Virus record (IMG/VR): IMGVR_UViG_3300010157_000035
Location: 1 to 64,000 of that record
DNA: 64,000 nucleotides
Origin: a virus
Direction: 5' to 3' (one strand)
Of the stretch, positions 8,000 to 15,329 are shown piece after piece. The notes beneath the pieces were generated by a model. It was not told where the DNA came from, made no database searches, and was given only the letters and a program-made list of their open reading frames with translations. Position numbers and translations under genes: made by a program. Each line of letters opens with the position of its first letter. Positions within the stretch are counted from its first letter, which is position 1.

Positions 8000-8073
8000 T
8001 GGTGCCCCTTGACAGAATCGAACTGCCAATTGATGATTACAAATCAACTGTTATACCATTTAACTAAAAGGGC
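8000..8073 (-). tRNA. tRNA-Thr (TGT)
   Basis: Cloverleaf with acceptor GCCCTTT/AAGGGGC, TTCGATT T-loop, anticodon loop TTTGTAA and encoded CCA. The anticodon stem has one T-T mismatch. Confidence 0.88.
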
Positions 8074-8117
8074 GTATTACTACTTATTTGTCACAAACCC
8101 TATCCATAAATATCATA

Positions 8118-8267
8118 ATGAAAATTTACTATGACAACACAGGATACCACACCAAATTTGAACAGCCTGAATATTACATCGATCATACTGGCTGGTATGC
8201 CACAATAATGATTTTACTTGGTATAGTTGCATTTGGTCTAGGTTTACTGATAGGGTTTATCTGGTAG
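8118..8267 (+). CDS. small single-span membrane protein (49 aa)
   Basis: ATG at 8118, TAG at 8265. An N-terminal polar half rich in Tyr/His is followed by one long hydrophobic helix (about residues 26-49, ending FGLGLLIGFIW). It lies between tRNA-Thr and tRNA-Arg on the opposite strand, and its stop codon overlaps the tRNA-Arg 3' end. A CATAAATA box 5 nt before the ATG resembles a T4 late promoter. Function unknown. Confidence 0.55.
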   Translation: MKIYYDNTGYHTKFEQPEYYIDHTGWYATIMILLGIVAFGLGLLIGFIW

Positions 8268-8339
8268 GACCTGCTGGATTCGAACCCACGACCCTGGAGG
8301 TAGAAGCTCCATGCTCTAATCCAACTGAGCTAAGGTCCT
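8262..8339 (-). tRNA. tRNA-Arg (TCT)
   Basis: Acceptor AGGACCT/AGGTCCT, anticodon stem TGGAG/CTCCA around CTTCTAC, encoded CCA. Confidence 0.93.
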
Positions 8340-8342
8340 AAT

Positions 8343-8432
8343 TGGCGGAGAGTGTGGGATTCGAACCCACGATAGTGTTGCCACTATGACGGTTTAGTAG
8401 ACCGTTGGTTTCAGCCGCTCACCCAACTCTCC
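8343..8432 (-). tRNA. tRNA-Ser with ACT anticodon
   Basis: Class II tRNA with a long variable arm, acceptor GGAGAGT/ACTCTCC, discriminator G and encoded CCA. The anticodon stem ACGGT/ACCGT encloses CTACTAA, giving anticodon ACT for AGY serine codons. Bacterial tRNAs for these codons normally have GCT, so A34 is unusual. Confidence 0.88.
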
Positions 8433-8493
8433 GTAATTTTACTGTCACACATAATTTGATAAATAAATTTATAAAACATAAACGGCGTATATA

Positions 8494-8925
8494 ATGTTAC
8501 ACACAATCACCACCATATCAGACGATCTTGCTAGCCTTATCAAGGACGATCCGGTGCGCCCAGAGATACCCTTGTCGGAACGTGTAAACTCAAACAGTCG
8601 AATTTACATGTTAAAGGATGGTGATCAAACATTAGCCGTTACCTGTGTTAAATTCTTAGAAACAATTCCTTCAGCAGTTGATGATTTGGTTGTGATAATT
8701 GGTGGTGCAACAACCGCGGTATTTTATACTATCTGGAGTTACACAGCCGGGGCCGGTCGAGACCTTATTGTAGCAGCTCAACGGTCAATTGAATCAGAGT
8801 TTCCAGAGATTCAAACCTACGTGACATTGAGTCCTAAGACCGAAATGGCTCGACGCTTTCATTTGAAAAACGGCGCTCGAGAATTGAGAGAAAACCGCGA
8901 CACCATCAACTACATCTACAAGTGA
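8494..8925 (+). CDS. GNAT-like acetyltransferase (putative)
   Basis: 143 residues, one of the few plus-strand genes. A central beta-rich part and the C-terminal PKTEMARRFHLKNGA stretch resemble the end of GNAT acetyltransferases (alpha helix followed by the final strand), but the acetyl-CoA loop (Q/RxxGxG/A) is not clear. It converges with the omega-like gene, whose stop lies 3 bp away. Confidence 0.45.
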   Translation: MLHTITTISDDLASLIKDDPVRPEIPLSERVNSNSRIYMLKDGDQTLAVTCVKFLETIPSAVDDLVVIIGGATTAVFYTIWSYTAGAGRDLIVAAQRSIESEFPEIQTYVTLSPKTEMARRFHLKNGARELRENRDTINYIYK

Positions 8926-8927
8926 CA

Positions 8928-9149
8928 TTATTTCACTTTGGACATGTATCGAATCATATCAATTTTTCCTTCTTGCATTTCCAACAAGGCATCAACAGCA
9001 GTAACATACGCACCGGTTTCTCTGGCTCGGCGTTTGAGTTCACGCAGGCGTTGCGACACAGCAATGACCATGTCATAACGTGAGTCAGCTAAACCAACAC
9101 ATTTTTCAAGGTCAATTTGGGTGCCGCGACTGAGAGTAACTGGTTTCAT
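8928..9149 (-). CDS. rpoZ: RNA polymerase omega subunit-like protein
   Basis: 73 residues that follow the bacterial omega pattern: the SRYDMVIAVSQRLRELKR segment (residues 23-40) matches the omega helix 'NRFDLVLVAARRARQM', and ALLEMQEGKI near residue 54 matches 'ALREIEEGLI'. Omega binds the beta' subunit and helps assembly and ppGpp response. A phage copy could alter host RNA polymerase for middle or late transcription. It has its own strong promoter and a GGAG Shine-Dalgarno. The rest of a phage RNA polymerase is not seen in this window. Confidence 0.7.
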   Translation of the reverse strand: MKPVTLSRGTQIDLEKCVGLADSRYDMVIAVSQRLRELKRRARETGAYVTAVDALLEMQEGKIDMIRYMSKVK

Positions 9150-9172
9150 AATATCTCCTGTTGTAAAAGTGT

Positions 9173-9201
9173 ATTATATACGAAAAAACGTTGCTGGTCA
9201 A
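9173..9201 (-). promoter_or_regulatory. sigma-70-type promoter of the omega-like gene
   Basis: TTGACC (9196-9201), 17 bp, TATAAT (9173-9178). Confidence 0.75.
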
Positions 9202-9206
9202 GCCCC

Positions 9207-9214
9207 TATAAATA
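9207..9214 (+). promoter_or_regulatory. T4-late-like box TATAAATA
   Basis: An exact T4 late promoter core 4 nt before the ATG at 9219 of the SGNH gene. If used it would give a near-leaderless transcript. Confidence 0.4.
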
Positions 9215-9218
9215 TTCA

Positions 9219-9917
9219 ATGACACCTCGACACTCTAATTCATCCTTGGCCAATCAAGAAATACTGTGGCACGGAACCGATTCGGAAGAGTTATACCAAA
9301 AAAATTTAGTTCGAAATCGAACACAATTGGATCAATACAATTGGATCAATCGACCAATCACATATAAATTTAACAGTCATGGATTTCGAGCAGATGAATT
9401 TGATTCAGCTGGCTCTGGTGTGATGTTCATTGGCTGTAGTCACACACTGGGTATGGGATTGCCTGTTGAGTCTACCTGGGCACATCGAGTCAGCACCGCG
9501 TTGAAACTCAAAAACTACAATCTTGGAGTAGGGGGTGCATCCAATGACACAGCTTTTCGTTTGGCACACCATTGGATAGAACAATTAAAACCGGACTTGG
9601 TAATTTTTTTATCTACAGAGAGAACCAGACTTGAACTACACATTGACGAAGACCAACTTTATGATCTCAGCTGTTGGCCAATTGGTTTTCCAATGGTAGA
9701 CTCTTTTGCAAGAAGTTGGCTCAGTAATGATACCAACAGCAGTATGAATTATTTAAAAAATACGCTGGCCATTAAACAACTGTGCAGTGATCGCGGCATC
9801 AAATACATTCAACAAGAAGCATCTGCTATCACAATGACAGATCGAGCCAGAGATTTACAACACTATGGTGAAATTACCAATCGTCACATTGCAGATATGT
9901 TTCTTTCAAAACTATAA
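9219..9917 (+). CDS. SGNH/GDSL hydrolase-like protein (plus strand)
   Basis: 232 residues from the ATG at 9219. Block I is GCSHTLG with the nucleophile Ser; GVGGASND provides the Gly/Asn blocks; a DLQH motif near the C-terminus supplies the Asp-His pair. SGNH enzymes are esterases or O-acetyl transferases/deacetylases acting mainly on glycans. It is followed within 5 bp by a glycosyltransferase-like gene, and seven similar proteins occur elsewhere in the window. Confidence 0.7.
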   Translation: MTPRHSNSSLANQEILWHGTDSEELYQKNLVRNRTQLDQYNWINRPITYKFNSHGFRADEFDSAGSGVMFIGCSHTLGMGLPVESTWAHRVSTALKLKNYNLGVGGASNDTAFRLAHHWIEQLKPDLVIFLSTERTRLELHIDEDQLYDLSCWPIGFPMVDSFARSWLSNDTNSSMNYLKNTLAIKQLCSDRGIKYIQQEASAITMTDRARDLQHYGEITNRHIADMFLSKL

Positions 9918-9921
9918 TAAA

Positions 9922-10947
9922 ATGAAGTTTTTTTTAGACAATTTTTGTTTCTCGTTGGTTGAATCGACCTCAGACGTATATAAAAACTATCAACACATTG
10001 ACCAAATTTCCAATGCATGTGATTTGATTTCAATTACGTTTTACAACAGTAACTATTCAGCACATGCCAAGGTGATTGAGCAATTGTTAGATAAAACTCG
10101 ATTGCTGATAGTGATAGTTGATGAACCTACCGGAGATTTTTATCAGTTTGTTCAGGCACACAGTAGCTCTAAAATTATTATTTTTTCTCCTGTGATTGCA
10201 AATTTTTCTACTACCAATGTTGTTCCATTGATCAGTTGGTTTGGTCAATCCAACAATTACTACGCGACCGACGCTTGGGCAAAAAAGTTACAGTCACAAC
10301 TGCATATTGAATCAAATCGGCCGAAACGCTTTGATTGTTTACTGGGCACAAAAAAATCACACAGAGATCAAATTGAACAACTGTATAAATCCAGTGGCTG
10401 TCAAGATCATATTGTGTATAACTATTTCAAAGACCAAATTGGTCAAGGCATATGGTCACAGAATATCAATGGTGCTCAAGCAACTACACATCGAGTTCGC
10501 ATGGACACGCACGGAAATTTTGTTGCAATCAGCAACTTGTTACCGGTTGATATCTACAATCAAACTTTTTATAGTATAGTGGCTGAAACGGTATGCACTA
10601 ATTATTACAGTCAATTTACTGAAAAAACTGCCAAACCCATTGTAGCTGGTAGACCTTTTATAGTGTTCAGCGGCCAGTATTTTTTACGTAATTTGCGCAG
10701 CTTAGGCTTTCAAACTTTTAACTCAGTGATTGACGAAAATTATGATACTATTGATGATGAGACTGAACGTTTTGCCCAGGCATGGCAGCAAGTTGAACTC
10801 TTGTGTCGGTTGGATCCCGAGACAGTGATGCAAAAGTTGCAGTCGGTACTCACACACAATCAACAACATTTTTTATCAACTGACTGGATGCATCCTCTTA
10901 CTGAATACTTACGATCTGTCGAAACTGGAGCAACGGGCTGGATTTGA
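9922..10947 (+). CDS. glycosyltransferase-like protein (GT10-like C-terminus)
   Basis: 341 residues starting at the ATG at 9922, just after the SGNH gene. The C-terminal part (IVAETVCTN, SQFTEKTAKPIVAGRPFIVF, then LRSLGFQTF) matches the nucleotide-sugar binding half of fucosyltransferase-like enzymes and is shared with the proteins at 51128 and 59945. The N-terminus is not recognised. Its last 22 bp overlap tRNA-Cys on the other strand, an unusual arrangement that may mean the true C-terminus is slightly degraded. Confidence 0.55.
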   Translation: MKFFLDNFCFSLVESTSDVYKNYQHIDQISNACDLISITFYNSNYSAHAKVIEQLLDKTRLLIVIVDEPTGDFYQFVQAHSSSKIIIFSPVIANFSTTNVVPLISWFGQSNNYYATDAWAKKLQSQLHIESNRPKRFDCLLGTKKSHRDQIEQLYKSSGCQDHIVYNYFKDQIGQGIWSQNINGAQATTHRVRMDTHGNFVAISNLLPVDIYNQTFYSIVAETVCTNYYSQFTEKTAKPIVAGRPFIVFSGQYFLRNLRSLGFQTFNSVIDENYDTIDDETERFAQAWQQVELLCRLDPETVMQKLQSVLTHNQQHFLSTDWMHPLTEYLRSVETGATGWI

Positions 10948-11003
10948 ACCAGCGGTTTTACGGATTTGCAATCCGTTGCATTGGGCCACTCTGCCACCGT
11001 TGC
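10926..11003 (-). tRNA. tRNA-Cys (GCA)
   Basis: Acceptor GCAACGG/CCGTTGC, anticodon stem ACGGA/TCCGT around TTGCAAA, discriminator T as expected for Cys, encoded CCA. Confidence 0.93.
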
Positions 11004-11010
11004 ATAATAC

Positions 11011-11086
11011 TGGTAGGACCTGCCAGGTTCGAACTGACGACATTCTGCTTGTAAGGCAGACACTCTACCAACTGAGCTAAGGTCCT
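11011..11086 (-). tRNA. tRNA-Val (TAC)
   Basis: Acceptor AGGACCT/AGGTCCT, anticodon stem TCTGC/GCAGA around CTTACAA, encoded CCA. Its 5' end overlaps the stop region of the following membrane protein gene by a few bases. Confidence 0.93.
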
Positions 11087-11328
11087 ACGTTGATCTTTCG
11101 CTTGATCCACATGCCAAACAAGGTGCCACAGTAGGCACCGGCCAAGGCCGGAATCAAGGCCCAGTGATCAGCAGTATAATTGATCACTGCTACACTGGCA
11201 GTGAAAGTCACTGCCATACTCCACCAAGCGGCCATCAAGGGTCGGTTGTCCTGGATCGACTTGACAAAATACACATAAATCAAGTCAGTAGCAAATACTG
11301 CAAAGAATGTAACCGCATATTCTAACAT
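11077..11328 (-). CDS. small membrane protein (83 aa)
   Basis: Three hydrophobic helices (about residues 3-20, 33-50 and 56-74) and a basic C-terminal tail (WIKRKINVGP). Its last bases overlap the 5' end of tRNA-Val on the same strand. Similar short DUF-type membrane proteins occur in large phages; function unknown. Confidence 0.6.
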   Translation of the reverse strand: MLEYAVTFFAVFATDLIYVYFVKSIQDNRPLMAAWWSMAVTFTASVAVINYTADHWALIPALAGAYCGTLFGMWIKRKINVGP

Positions 11329-11342
11329 AAATTACCTTGGGT

Positions 11343-11416
11343 TGGAGCGGAGTAGGAGAATCGAACTCCTGACTTGAACTTGGAAGGATCTCGTTTTACC
11401 ATTAAACTAACCCCGC
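11343..11416 (-). tRNA. tRNA-Gly (TCC)
   Basis: Acceptor GCGGGGT/ACTCCGC, D-arm TAGTTTAATGGTAAAAC typical of Gly, loop CTTCCAA, encoded CCA. The anticodon stem has two mismatches, so function may be weakened. Confidence 0.85.
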
Positions 11417-11422
11417 ATATTG

Positions 11423-12088
11423 TCAAACCGATTGCTCGGCATATTTTTTCATCAATGCATAGACCGGTTTGGGGCCTTTTGAACTGTGAAAATGTAACAG
11501 TTTGTATTGATTGGCATACTCAGGATCATACCGAATTCCGTCAAATTGAGAATTTATAGGCACTTGTTTAAAAACAAAATCCGGTTGGCTGCATATCATT
11601 TTAGAATAAACCAATTGATCTCTATCCCATTCGGTATCATTGCCCCACTCTTTATATAATTCTAACCCGACAGCCCAAACAGCTGGATCCATAGTATGAG
11701 GAAAATAACGCAATCCGCAATTGTAAAATTGCTCTCTTATTTCGGTAAACATTGCGAAATTTTTATATTGATCAAAAAAATCAATCGATCCAAATGCCAT
11801 GATATCTAAGTCAACAAAAAGTATATTGCATGGTTGCTCGGACCATAATTGATAAGTTCTCATAAAAACATCCCTATGCATTTCTTGAGCATAGTCCACT
11901 TCGCCTTCAAACAATACCAATTCCCATTCGCCACCTATGTGTTTTTGCAATGTAGGAAGAGTTAAGTCGTGCATTTTTTTATATACACGATAATCTGTAG
12001 ATGTTATAGACGGTTGTCCACTGGGATAAATTTCTACTCCATTGTTGATTTTGTATAGAGATCTTACTATATAATTTTTAATTTTCAT
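11423..12088 (-). CDS. GT-A-like glycosyltransferase (paralog of 27486 gene)
   Basis: 221 residues from the ATG at 12088, chosen because the N-terminus MKIKNYIVRSLYK then aligns with MKNYLIKGLHR of the paralog at 27486. Shared features are WELVLFE, a Cys-Asn-Ile-hydrophobic strand ending in an acidic DLDIM motif (the likely DxD metal/nucleotide-sugar site) and a C-terminal LLHFHSSKGPKP segment. Acceptor and donor unknown. Confidence 0.6.
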   Translation of the reverse strand: MKIKNYIVRSLYKINNGVEIYPSGQPSITSTDYRVYKKMHDLTLPTLQKHIGGEWELVLFEGEVDYAQEMHRDVFMRTYQLWSEQPCNILFVDLDIMAFGSIDFFDQYKNFAMFTEIREQFYNCGLRYFPHTMDPAVWAVGLELYKEWGNDTEWDRDQLVYSKMICSQPDFVFKQVPINSQFDGIRYDPEYANQYKLLHFHSSKGPKPVYALMKKYAEQSV

Positions 12089-13055
12089 TTGATTGGCCTT
12101 GTGACAATTTATCAAGCACCGGGGCAACAGACATTATTGTGTCTGTAAACACCTGTGAGCTATTACTTATTCCAACAAATTGTATCTGTTTAGCAAGTGA
12201 GTTTTGTTTGTTACTAACAACATTGCCCAATGGATAATTTCCATGAAAGTTGTTGGGGTATTTGCCCAGCCAATTTATAAATTCTGAACTTTGATATATA
12301 GTTTCCTTGCCGTTGTTATTGTCGATTTGAATACCTCCTGAATACATAGTTGGTGGACGAATGTCTATTTGCCCAGGATCGTCATGATCGGCAAACCCTG
12401 TGATAAAATCTTTTCCTAATAGATCTTTTTTGATCCAAACATCATATCCAGATAACCGTAAATATTCAAACATGGCATCGTCGATGATGACATCAACATC
12501 ATCATGATACACAGTGACATCATCATATTTCGAGGCATTAAAAATAAGTTCAGTGGTATGCCATCCTGGCTTACGAAATTTATCTTTATGCGGTGTATGC
12601 ACATACAGTTCCAAACGATGTATATTTTGATTAATTAGGTCTACTGTATAATTGAATTGTTCAACTTCATAAGGCACCCAGTCAAATGTAGGTTCTTGGT
12701 CCCGCACCCAGCGATTTCGCGTATCAGCTGCAGCGACACAGTAACGATGAAGTCTGTTCAGTATTTTTTGTGTATCCAAATTTAAAAGTGCAAGTTCATT
12801 TTTGGATACTGTTTCAGGAAACGGACTTATATAAGTTAAACTGTTAGCCAGCTCTATTGATTTCATTAGATTTTCAATACAGTCAGTAGACTTGATACTG
12901 TCTGTAACAAATGGCCACGACACAGATCTACCAGTTAGATGATATTTGTTAACTATCTTTAAGAAATGTTCTAGCCATTGATTAACAAATAAATTGTCTA
13001 GTAATTCTATTGCAAATGGGCCTAACTCGGATTGGAAATTAAGTATTTTTGGCAT
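12078..13055 (-). CDS. hypothetical protein (325 aa)
   Basis: No family recognised. The central part is rich in acidic residues and has the strand VYHDDVDVIIDD (about residue 180), which resembles a nucleotide-sugar or metal-binding turn; its position immediately upstream of, and overlapping, the GT-A-like gene suggests a partner role. A TAAATA box lies 6 nt upstream of the ATG at 13055. Confidence 0.5.
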   Translation of the reverse strand: MPKILNFQSELGPFAIELLDNLFVNQWLEHFLKIVNKYHLTGRSVSWPFVTDSIKSTDCIENLMKSIELANSLTYISPFPETVSKNELALLNLDTQKILNRLHRYCVAAADTRNRWVRDQEPTFDWVPYEVEQFNYTVDLINQNIHRLELYVHTPHKDKFRKPGWHTTELIFNASKYDDVTVYHDDVDVIIDDAMFEYLRLSGYDVWIKKDLLGKDFITGFADHDDPGQIDIRPPTMYSGGIQIDNNNGKETIYQSSEFINWLGKYPNNFHGNYPLGNVVSNKQNSLAKQIQFVGISNSSQVFTDTIMSVAPVLDKLSQGQSNEN

Positions 13056-13086
13056 ATTATGTATTTACGTTAAAGTACCATTGTAT

Positions 13087-13170
13087 TGGTGCGACTGGCT
13101 GGACTCGAACCAGCATGTCTTTTGACGGCAGATTTTAAGTCTGCTGAGTATACCATTTCTCCACAATCGC
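13087..13170 (-). tRNA. tRNA-Leu (TAA)
   Basis: Class II tRNA with variable arm; acceptor GCGATTG/CAGTCGC, anticodon stem GCAGA/TCTGC around CTTAAAA, encoded CCA. Confidence 0.93.
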
Positions 13171-13177
13171 GACTGAC

Positions 13178-13253
13178 TGGTACTCGGTGGGGGAATCGAA
13201 CCCCTCCTTCCTGCCGTGAAAGGGCAGTGTCCTAGCCGATAGACGAACCGAGC
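13178..13253 (-). tRNA. tRNA-Glu (TTC)
   Basis: Anticodon stem CTGCC/GGCAG around CTTTCAC; acceptor GCTCGGT/ACCGAGT with a G1-T72 wobble; encoded CCA. Confidence 0.92.
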
Positions 13254-13258
13254 ATGTT

Positions 13259-13344
13259 TGGTGGAGACGGCTGGAGTCGAACCAACAGTGCCTGAAGGCG
13301 GCGGATTTACAGTCCACTGGGGTTACCAATTTTCCTACATCTCC
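13259..13344 (-). tRNA. tRNA-Tyr (GTA)
   Basis: Class II tRNA; acceptor GGAGATG/CGTCTCC, anticodon loop CTGTAAA, long variable arm, encoded CCA. Confidence 0.92.
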
Positions 13345-13345
13345 A

Positions 13346-13750
13346 AAACATATAAGAACACACTCACGTTTCTGATGTCTCTGTTGGCTATGGGCCAACC
13401 GAATGTGTTCATATATGCTCTGCGTCCCCCGGCGGTAATTATAGTGTATCAGAAATTTCGTCAAGTTGCCCTAACTAGTCTGTTCGTCACTTACACCTTC
13501 CACCCGCTTCCCGACAGGGACCGTTCTCGCATTGCTAGCGCCGGTTAGGTTGGACCGCACATACATCCATGTTCTATCATGGCTTCTGTGTGAAACTTTT
13601 CGTTTCAGAACCACCCGTGGTTGTCATACCACTTCTCATCGTCTGGGTCAGACTAGCCAATGACAGTTGGCACGTTAGGTGGGCTGGCCCCATAACGGGA
13701 TACCACTTAACCTGAACTGTCTTATGCATTTATGTTCAGGCACCCTAACT
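13346..13750 (-). ncRNA. large structured noncoding RNA (GOLLD-like candidate)
   Basis: About 400 nt between tRNA-Asp and tRNA-Tyr with no convincing ORF but dense complementary stems on the minus strand: CTGAAC/GTTCAG, GGGCC-type hairpin, GCCAA/TTGGC, GTCTG/CAGAC, AACCAC/GTGGTT, GAAAC/GTTTC, CCATG/CATGG, GTTGGC/GCCAAC, and a closing GAACACA/TGTGTTC helix near the 3' end. GTTAGG/CCTAAC segments occur more than once and could form alternative long-range helices. Large ornate RNAs such as GOLLD sit beside phage tRNAs, which is the basis for the comparison; I could not match a consensus. A weak promoter (13438-13464, 15-bp spacer) sits inside it. Confidence 0.6.
13438..13464 (-). promoter_or_regulatory. 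possible promoter for tRNA-Tyr/Glu/Leu
   Basis: TTGACG (13459-13464) and TATAAT (13438-13443) with a short 15-bp spacer, so weaker than the others in this window. Confidence 0.35.
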
Positions 13751-13825
13751 TGGCGGCTTCAAGGAGAATCGAACTCCTATTAGTGGCGTGACAAGCCACC
13801 GTACTAACCATTATACTATGAAGCC
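13751..13825 (-). tRNA. tRNA-Asp (GTC)
   Basis: Acceptor GGCTTCA/TGAAGCC, anticodon stem GTGGC/GCCAC around TTGTCAC, discriminator G, encoded CCA. Confidence 0.93.
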
Positions 13826-13832
13826 AAACTCT

Positions 13833-13909
13833 TGGTCGGAGTACGAGGGATCGAACCTCGGACCTCCTGGTCCCAAACCAGGCGCACTACCAGGCTGTGC
13901 TACACTCCG
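13833..13909 (-). tRNA. tRNA-Pro (TGG)
   Basis: Acceptor CGGAGTG/TACTCCG, anticodon stem CCTGG/CCAGG around TTTGGGA, encoded CCA. Confidence 0.93.
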
Positions 13910-13911
13910 AC

Positions 13912-14115
13912 TTATTTCTTATCCAACTTGGGTTCTTCGTAAACCACTTCTTTTTCTTCTTTTTGCACATAAGCTGGAAAAAAATTCCAACCAAAACTTT
14001 TCCAATATTTGTGAATGATATTATTAATAACAACTGCCGCTATTACAATAATAATAAATCCCAGTGCTGTTAAAATACTACCTGCTAAAAATACTGCCGC
14101 TTGATCAATGTCCAT
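13912..14115 (-). CDS. small single-span membrane protein (67 aa)
   Basis: A long hydrophobic helix (about residues 8-34, rich in Ile/Val/Ala) followed by an aromatic patch and a charged tail (QKEEKEVVYEEPKLDKK). It is embedded between tRNA-Met and tRNA-Pro, with an AAGG Shine-Dalgarno, so it is probably on the tRNA transcript. Function unknown. Confidence 0.6.
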   Translation of the reverse strand: MDIDQAAVFLAGSILTALGFIIIVIAAVVINNIIHKYWKSFGWNFFPAYVQKEEKEVVYEEPKLDKK

Positions 14116-14129
14116 GTTTACCTTTCGAT

Positions 14130-14203
14130 TGGTTGCGGATGATGGAATCGAACCACCAACTGGAGCTTATGAGACTCCCGAGATACCGTTTCTCTAATCC
14201 GCG
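14130..14203 (-). tRNA. tRNA-Met (CAT), initiator-like
   Basis: Anticodon loop CTCATAA. With the standard 7-bp acceptor the first pair is a C1-A72 mismatch and the D-stem has A11-T24, both initiator hallmarks; however the three G-C pairs of an initiator anticodon stem are absent (stem GGAGT/GCTCC). Encoded CCA. Confidence 0.85.
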
Positions 14204-14214
14204 ATTGAATTTGT

Positions 14215-14243
14215 ATTTTACACTAACTCCTATATCTTGTCAA
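14215..14243 (-). promoter_or_regulatory. sigma-70-type promoter for tRNA-Met and downstream tRNAs
   Basis: TTGACA (14238-14243), 17 bp, TAAAAT (14215-14220), lying between tRNA-Trp and tRNA-Met. Confidence 0.65.
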
Positions 14244-14261
14244 ACTATTTTTGGCATACCC

Positions 14262-14325
14262 CCAGAGACTCGAACTCCGACGAACGGTTTTGGAGACCGC
14301 TATGCTGCCATTACATCAGGGATAC
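14262..14325 (-). tRNA. tRNA-Trp (CCA)
   Basis: Anticodon loop CTCCAAA on stem GCGGT/ACCGT, acceptor GTATCCC/GGGGTAT with wobble pairs, discriminator G, encoded 3' CCA. The variable and D regions look slightly short, so the fold should be checked. Confidence 0.78.
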
Positions 14326-14330
14326 AAAAA

Positions 14331-14936
14331 CTACATCGTAGGACCATTTCCGTTCCTAAAACCTACTGCACCACCTTCTGCTTCAATTCGCTTGATCACG
14401 TCTTCAAACAAGATGGGTGCAAAATCAGTTTGCTCTACACAGACACAATGATAACGAACGTCGTTCTCATCACTGTATAAAACTTCTCCGGTTCTAGCAT
14501 CAACACCACGAGCCCGCTTGACACGGTTGGCATGCAAGTGTCCGTGAATGTTAACACCAAAACGACCAAGACTTTCTGCGTGAACAGGAATATGACTCAA
14601 GATCATACCATTCATCACATGGTATGCACGAAGTTCACGAAAATGTTCACGATAGTCGGCATCTTTGAAGATGTCATGATTACCACGGATCAACACCTTA
14701 TCACCGTTCAATCTATGCATAATACCCAAGGCCTTACGATTGATCACAACGTCACCCAAATGGTAGACCTTGTCTGTGGGCTTAACACGTTCGTTCCAGG
14801 CCTTGACCATGGCTTCGTCCATTTCTTCAGGACTATCCCACGGCCTTAACTTTGTAACACCGTCATTACGGGTGAAGCGGCAGACGCCGGTATGTCCGAA
14901 ATGCGTGTCGCTTACTAAAAATACACTAGGCATCAT
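14331..14936 (-). CDS. calcineurin-like metallophosphoesterase
   Basis: 201 residues with all the metal-binding blocks of this superfamily in order: SDTHFGH near the N-terminus, YHLGDVV, IRGNHD, a later ILSHIP and the final HGHLHANR. Stand-alone phosphoesterases of this size are common in large phages and may act on nucleotides or phosphoproteins. Its promoter and an AAAGGAGGG Shine-Dalgarno precede the ATG. Its 3' end is next to tRNA-Trp. Confidence 0.85.
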   Translation of the reverse strand: MMPSVFLVSDTHFGHTGVCRFTRNDGVTKLRPWDSPEEMDEAMVKAWNERVKPTDKVYHLGDVVINRKALGIMHRLNGDKVLIRGNHDIFKDADYREHFRELRAYHVMNGMILSHIPVHAESLGRFGVNIHGHLHANRVKRARGVDARTGEVLYSDENDVRYHCVCVEQTDFAPILFEDVIKRIEAEGGAVGFRNGNGPTM

Positions 14937-14963
14937 GCCCTCCTTTCTTCTAACTGTTACTCT

Positions 14964-14992
14964 ATTATAGCCGAATAGCTATTTTGGGTCAA
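14964..14992 (-). promoter_or_regulatory. sigma-70-type promoter of the metallophosphoesterase gene
   Basis: TTGACC (14987-14992), 17 bp, TATAAT (14964-14969). Confidence 0.75.
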
Positions 14993-15023
14993 CCAAATTG
15001 TTTGTAATACTTTTGTATTACCA

Positions 15024-15329
15024 TCAAGCAGTTAGCCAATATTCGTTTTTTTCCAGCACCAAACTTTCTGCTCCGTCGTGTTCATCAATACGGAAACGAT
15101 CTCCGGTTGAGACCCAATTGACCTCTAAGTCTTCTAATCCTCCGCAATAAACATCTGGATGCTTTAATTCCATATAGGTAAGAACTTTATCAAACGCTTG
15201 TTGTTCGACCCATTCCGCAATACTGGGATCGTAAAGCAATTCCTCATTACCGTGCCAGCTGTACCAACCAGCCCCATAACCGGGTGATACCAACACAGCC
15301 ACCTTGCCATCACGAATTAGTTTGTTCAT
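15024..15329 (-). CDS. hypothetical protein (101 aa)
   Basis: Starts MNKLIRDGKVAVLVSPGYGAGW; Gly/Trp-rich N-terminus and acidic C-terminal half. Similar small proteins of unknown function occur in phages and Proteobacteria, but I cannot assign a named family. Its ATG overlaps the end of the short upstream gene at 15310-15468, so the two are coupled. Confidence 0.6.
   Translation of the reverse strand: MNKLIRDGKVAVLVSPGYGAGWYSWHGNEELLYDPSIAEWVEQQAFDKVLTYMELKHPDVYCGGLEDLEVNWVSTGDRFRIDEHDGAESLVLEKNEYWLTA

Noticed and set aside
13258-13548. Plus-strand ORF of 96 codons over the tRNA-Tyr/ncRNA region
   Set aside because: Its frame crosses the tRNA-Tyr gene and the structured RNA, has no ribosome binding site and shows no protein-like pattern.
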